This document shows positions 5,052 through 6,396 of a stretch of DNA of 6,396 bases, piece after piece. How positions within the stretch are numbered: the stretch's first letter is position 1; the number at the start of each line of letters is the position of its first letter. The notes beneath the pieces are model-generated. The model saw nothing but the letters and a program-made list of their open reading frames with translations. It was not told where the DNA came from and ran no database searches. The position numbers were made by a program, and so were the translations under genes. This DNA is from XYD1-FULL-44-32 sp964355855 (GTDB lineage: Bacteria > Patescibacteriota > Minisyncoccia > Phycocordibacterales > XYD1-FULL-46-19): the NCBI GenBank assembly GCA_964355855.1, contig CAYHFD010000034.1, forward strand, positions 1-6,396. The letters run 5' to 3'.

Positions 5052-5084
5052 AAAAAAATTTTCTAGCTGTGGTTACCAGCCACA
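5052..5084 (-). terminator. Weak terminator candidate at the end of the flavoprotein gene
   Basis: TGTGG and CCACA (5084-5080 and 5072-5068 on the minus strand) can form a five-pair stem overlapping the last codons of the gene. A T7 run follows at 5058-5052, but nine bases separate stem and T-run, so termination here is doubtful. Confidence 0.25.
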
Positions 5085-6310
5085 TAACCCGTGGTCCAAC
5101 ACAGCTGAAGCGAATAGCCCCCCGACGGGCGGGAAATATGCAACAGGTCGCCAGTAAGTGACAGGTTGGTAATAATTTTAGACCTCATCGTGCGCGTATC
5201 TATCTCGGACAGGGGTACCCCACCGTCGGCCACCACGGCGCGGTCCAAACCCATGAGTCCAGTGATGGAAAGCGGTAAAGATTTTAATTGGCGGCCCAGC
5301 CTCTTCCTGTCCTCTTTGGTCACGCTGTGCACTTTCTGGTCGGCCTCAATGGCTAAAATTTTAGACCCCAATAAACCAGCCGCCACACCGGCCGGGACAA
5401 TATCCTTTAAAACATTTTTAAAACTTTTATTTTTATTACTATCAAAAATCGCTACCACTTTTTTCTCTAGCCCACCCAAATCAAACGTAGGAAAAATATC
5501 AATAGTCGCGGTCACCACCCCCTCGTGTAAAAGGTCACCCACTTTTTTGGCACTGTTTAAAATCAAGGGGCCAGACAGGCCAAAATGGGTAAACAAAAGT
5601 GGCCCTGTGGTGCTAAAACTTTTAACCCCGTCTACATAAAAAGTTATTTTCATGGCCACTAAAGTCACTCCGGCTAAACTTTTCACCCACTGGTCAGATA
5701 CCGCCAGTGGCACAATGGTGGGCGAGGGAGGAATAACCGTGTGTCCCAAATTGGCTAGCCACTGGAAACCATCTCCGGTCGAGCCAGTCTCGGGATGAGA
5801 CACTCCCCCGGTGGCCAAGATATAATGGTGGGCGGAATATTCGGCCCGTCCCGCCACCACATTTTTTATTTTATTTCCCTCTTTCATAATAGCCGTCACG
5901 GCCTGACCGGTTTTCACCACCACCTTACCGGTAGTAATATATTTTTCCAGCACTTTAAAAACATCGTTGGCTTTTTCGGTCTGGGGAAAAACGCGCTGAC
6001 CAGCTTGCACCACCAGTGGCAACTCCCAGTTTTCAAAAAATTTAAAAGTTTCAGCCACGCCAAATTGGGCAAAAGTCGAATACAAATATGGCTCGGCCTC
6101 GCCATACTTCTTTAACAATATATGCTCGTCTTCTTCGGCATTGGTAATATTACAACGCCCGCCACCGGTGATTTTTAGTTTTTCACCTAATTTCTTATTT
6201 TTTTCCAACAATAAAACACTTTTACCACGTTCGGCGGCCCGGCCTGCCGCTATTAGTCCCGAGGCCCCACCACCAATCACAATTAGGTCATATTTTTTCT
6301 CTTCCGCCAT
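5063..6310 (-). CDS. HI0933/YhiN-family FAD-dependent oxidoreductase
   Basis: A 415-residue soluble flavoprotein of the HI0933/YhiN family (annotated variously as NAD(P)/FAD-dependent oxidoreductase or aminoacetone oxidase family). The N-terminus is a Rossmann FAD-binding motif, DLIVIGGGASGLIAAGRAA, with the GxGxxG glycines at about 13-18 and the acidic end of strand 2 in LLLEKN. It is followed by the family hallmark KITGGGRCNITN (46-57). Further family features are ILATGGVSHPETGSTGDG, TGPLLFTHFGLSGPLIL, and the conserved C-terminal block with VADGGVPLSEIDTRTM and SGGYSLQLCWTTGYVAG, which closes the FAD site. Length fits the family (about 390-420). The physiological substrate of the family is poorly known, so no reaction is assigned. 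The ATG at 6310 places the FAD motif right at the N-terminus; there is no Shine-Dalgarno sequence. The promoter-hairpin module at the right edge lies 39 bases upstream. It probably forms a single-gene transcript, since the helicase downstream has its own strong promoter. Confidence 0.93.
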   Translation of the reverse strand: MAEEKKYDLIVIGGGASGLIAAGRAAERGKSVLLLEKNKKLGEKLKITGGGRCNITNAEEDEHILLKKYGEAEPYLYSTFAQFGVAETFKFFENWELPLVVQAGQRVFPQTEKANDVFKVLEKYITTGKVVVKTGQAVTAIMKEGNKIKNVVAGRAEYSAHHYILATGGVSHPETGSTGDGFQWLANLGHTVIPPSPTIVPLAVSDQWVKSLAGVTLVAMKITFYVDGVKSFSTTGPLLFTHFGLSGPLILNSAKKVGDLLHEGVVTATIDIFPTFDLGGLEKKVVAIFDSNKNKSFKNVLKDIVPAGVAAGLLGSKILAIEADQKVHSVTKEDRKRLGRQLKSLPLSITGLMGLDRAVVADGGVPLSEIDTRTMRSKIITNLSLTGDLLHISRPSGGYSLQLCWTTGYVAGNHS

Positions 6311-6348
6311 AAGATTAGTACCGATTAAATAGCTAACTAAATAATTAA

Positions 6349-6396
6349 CTACCTCGCAGCAAGCTGACGAGGTATATTGCTATCATACCACGCCTT
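6349..6396 (-). promoter_or_regulatory. Promoter-hairpin module, right copy (flavoprotein leader)
   Basis: On the minus strand it reads AAGGCGTGG, then TATGAT (6382-6387, five of six to the -10 consensus), then a hairpin (6351-6373) with arms ACCTCG and CGAGGT, a bulged T, a three-pair inner stem and a CTTG loop, then TAG. The order and most bases match the copy at 14-62. A -35 box would fall beyond the window edge. The leader would be about 65 bases long with the hairpin near its 5' end. Confidence 0.6.

Noticed and set aside
5166..5639. 157-codon ORF on the plus strand opposite the flavoprotein gene
   Set aside because: It is antisense to strongly conserved flavoprotein blocks and its own translation is low-complexity serine- and leucine-rich.
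14..6396. The two edge repeats as a CRISPR array or as the ends of one 6.3-kb transposon
   Set aside because: There are only two copies, they are in the same orientation, they differ at paired positions, and no transposase or cas gene lies between them.

Overview
The window holds five protein-coding genes, all on the minus strand, in an order that reads (in transcription direction, right to left) flavoprotein, DEAD-box RNA helicase, PyrF/HUMPS-type decarboxylase, ABC-F ATPase, CYTH-domain protein. All five look complete. Spacers are 100-290 bases and several carry their own promoter-like and terminator-like signals, so this is a row of mostly independently transcribed genes, not one tight operon.

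The organism is most likely a member of the Candidate Phyla Radiation (Patescibacteria, Parcubacteria-like). Grounds: four of the five genes lack a clear Shine-Dalgarno sequence; a short GC-rich palindrome is inserted in frame in the ABC-F gene and adds the peptide GLPAGRQ, which I recall as typical of CPR proteins; small palindromic repeats lie between genes. TAG, TAA and TGA all serve as stops, and tryptophan is TGG, so the standard bacterial code applies. This assignment is inference; no marker gene is present.

Layout: 1-133 is the 5' leader of a gene lying beyond the left edge (-10 box, hairpin, AAGGAG). 134-730 encodes the CYTH protein. 731-964 is a spacer with an open upstream extension and a 90-bp MITE-like palindromic element. 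965-2437 encodes the ABC-F ATPase. 2438-2638 holds its possible promoter, an intrinsic terminator, and a stretch that looks coding in the -1 frame of the preceding gene. 2639-3376 encodes the PyrF/HUMPS protein, with a good promoter, a 15-codon leader ORF and a strong ribosome binding site. 3497-3529 is a terminator. 3558-4775 encodes the DEAD-box helicase, preceded by a strong sigma70-type promoter and a ~170-nt structured leader. 5063-6310 encodes the HI0933/YhiN-family flavoprotein. 6349-6396 is a second copy of the promoter-hairpin module seen at the left edge.

The genes do not form one pathway. The helicase and ABC-F protein both act on RNA or the ribosome; the other three are metabolic or of unknown substrate. 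The most interesting content is in the spacers: two copies of a promoter-plus-hairpin module whose stems differ by compensatory base-pair changes, an attenuator-like helicase leader, and two different palindromic repeats, one of them inside a coding region.
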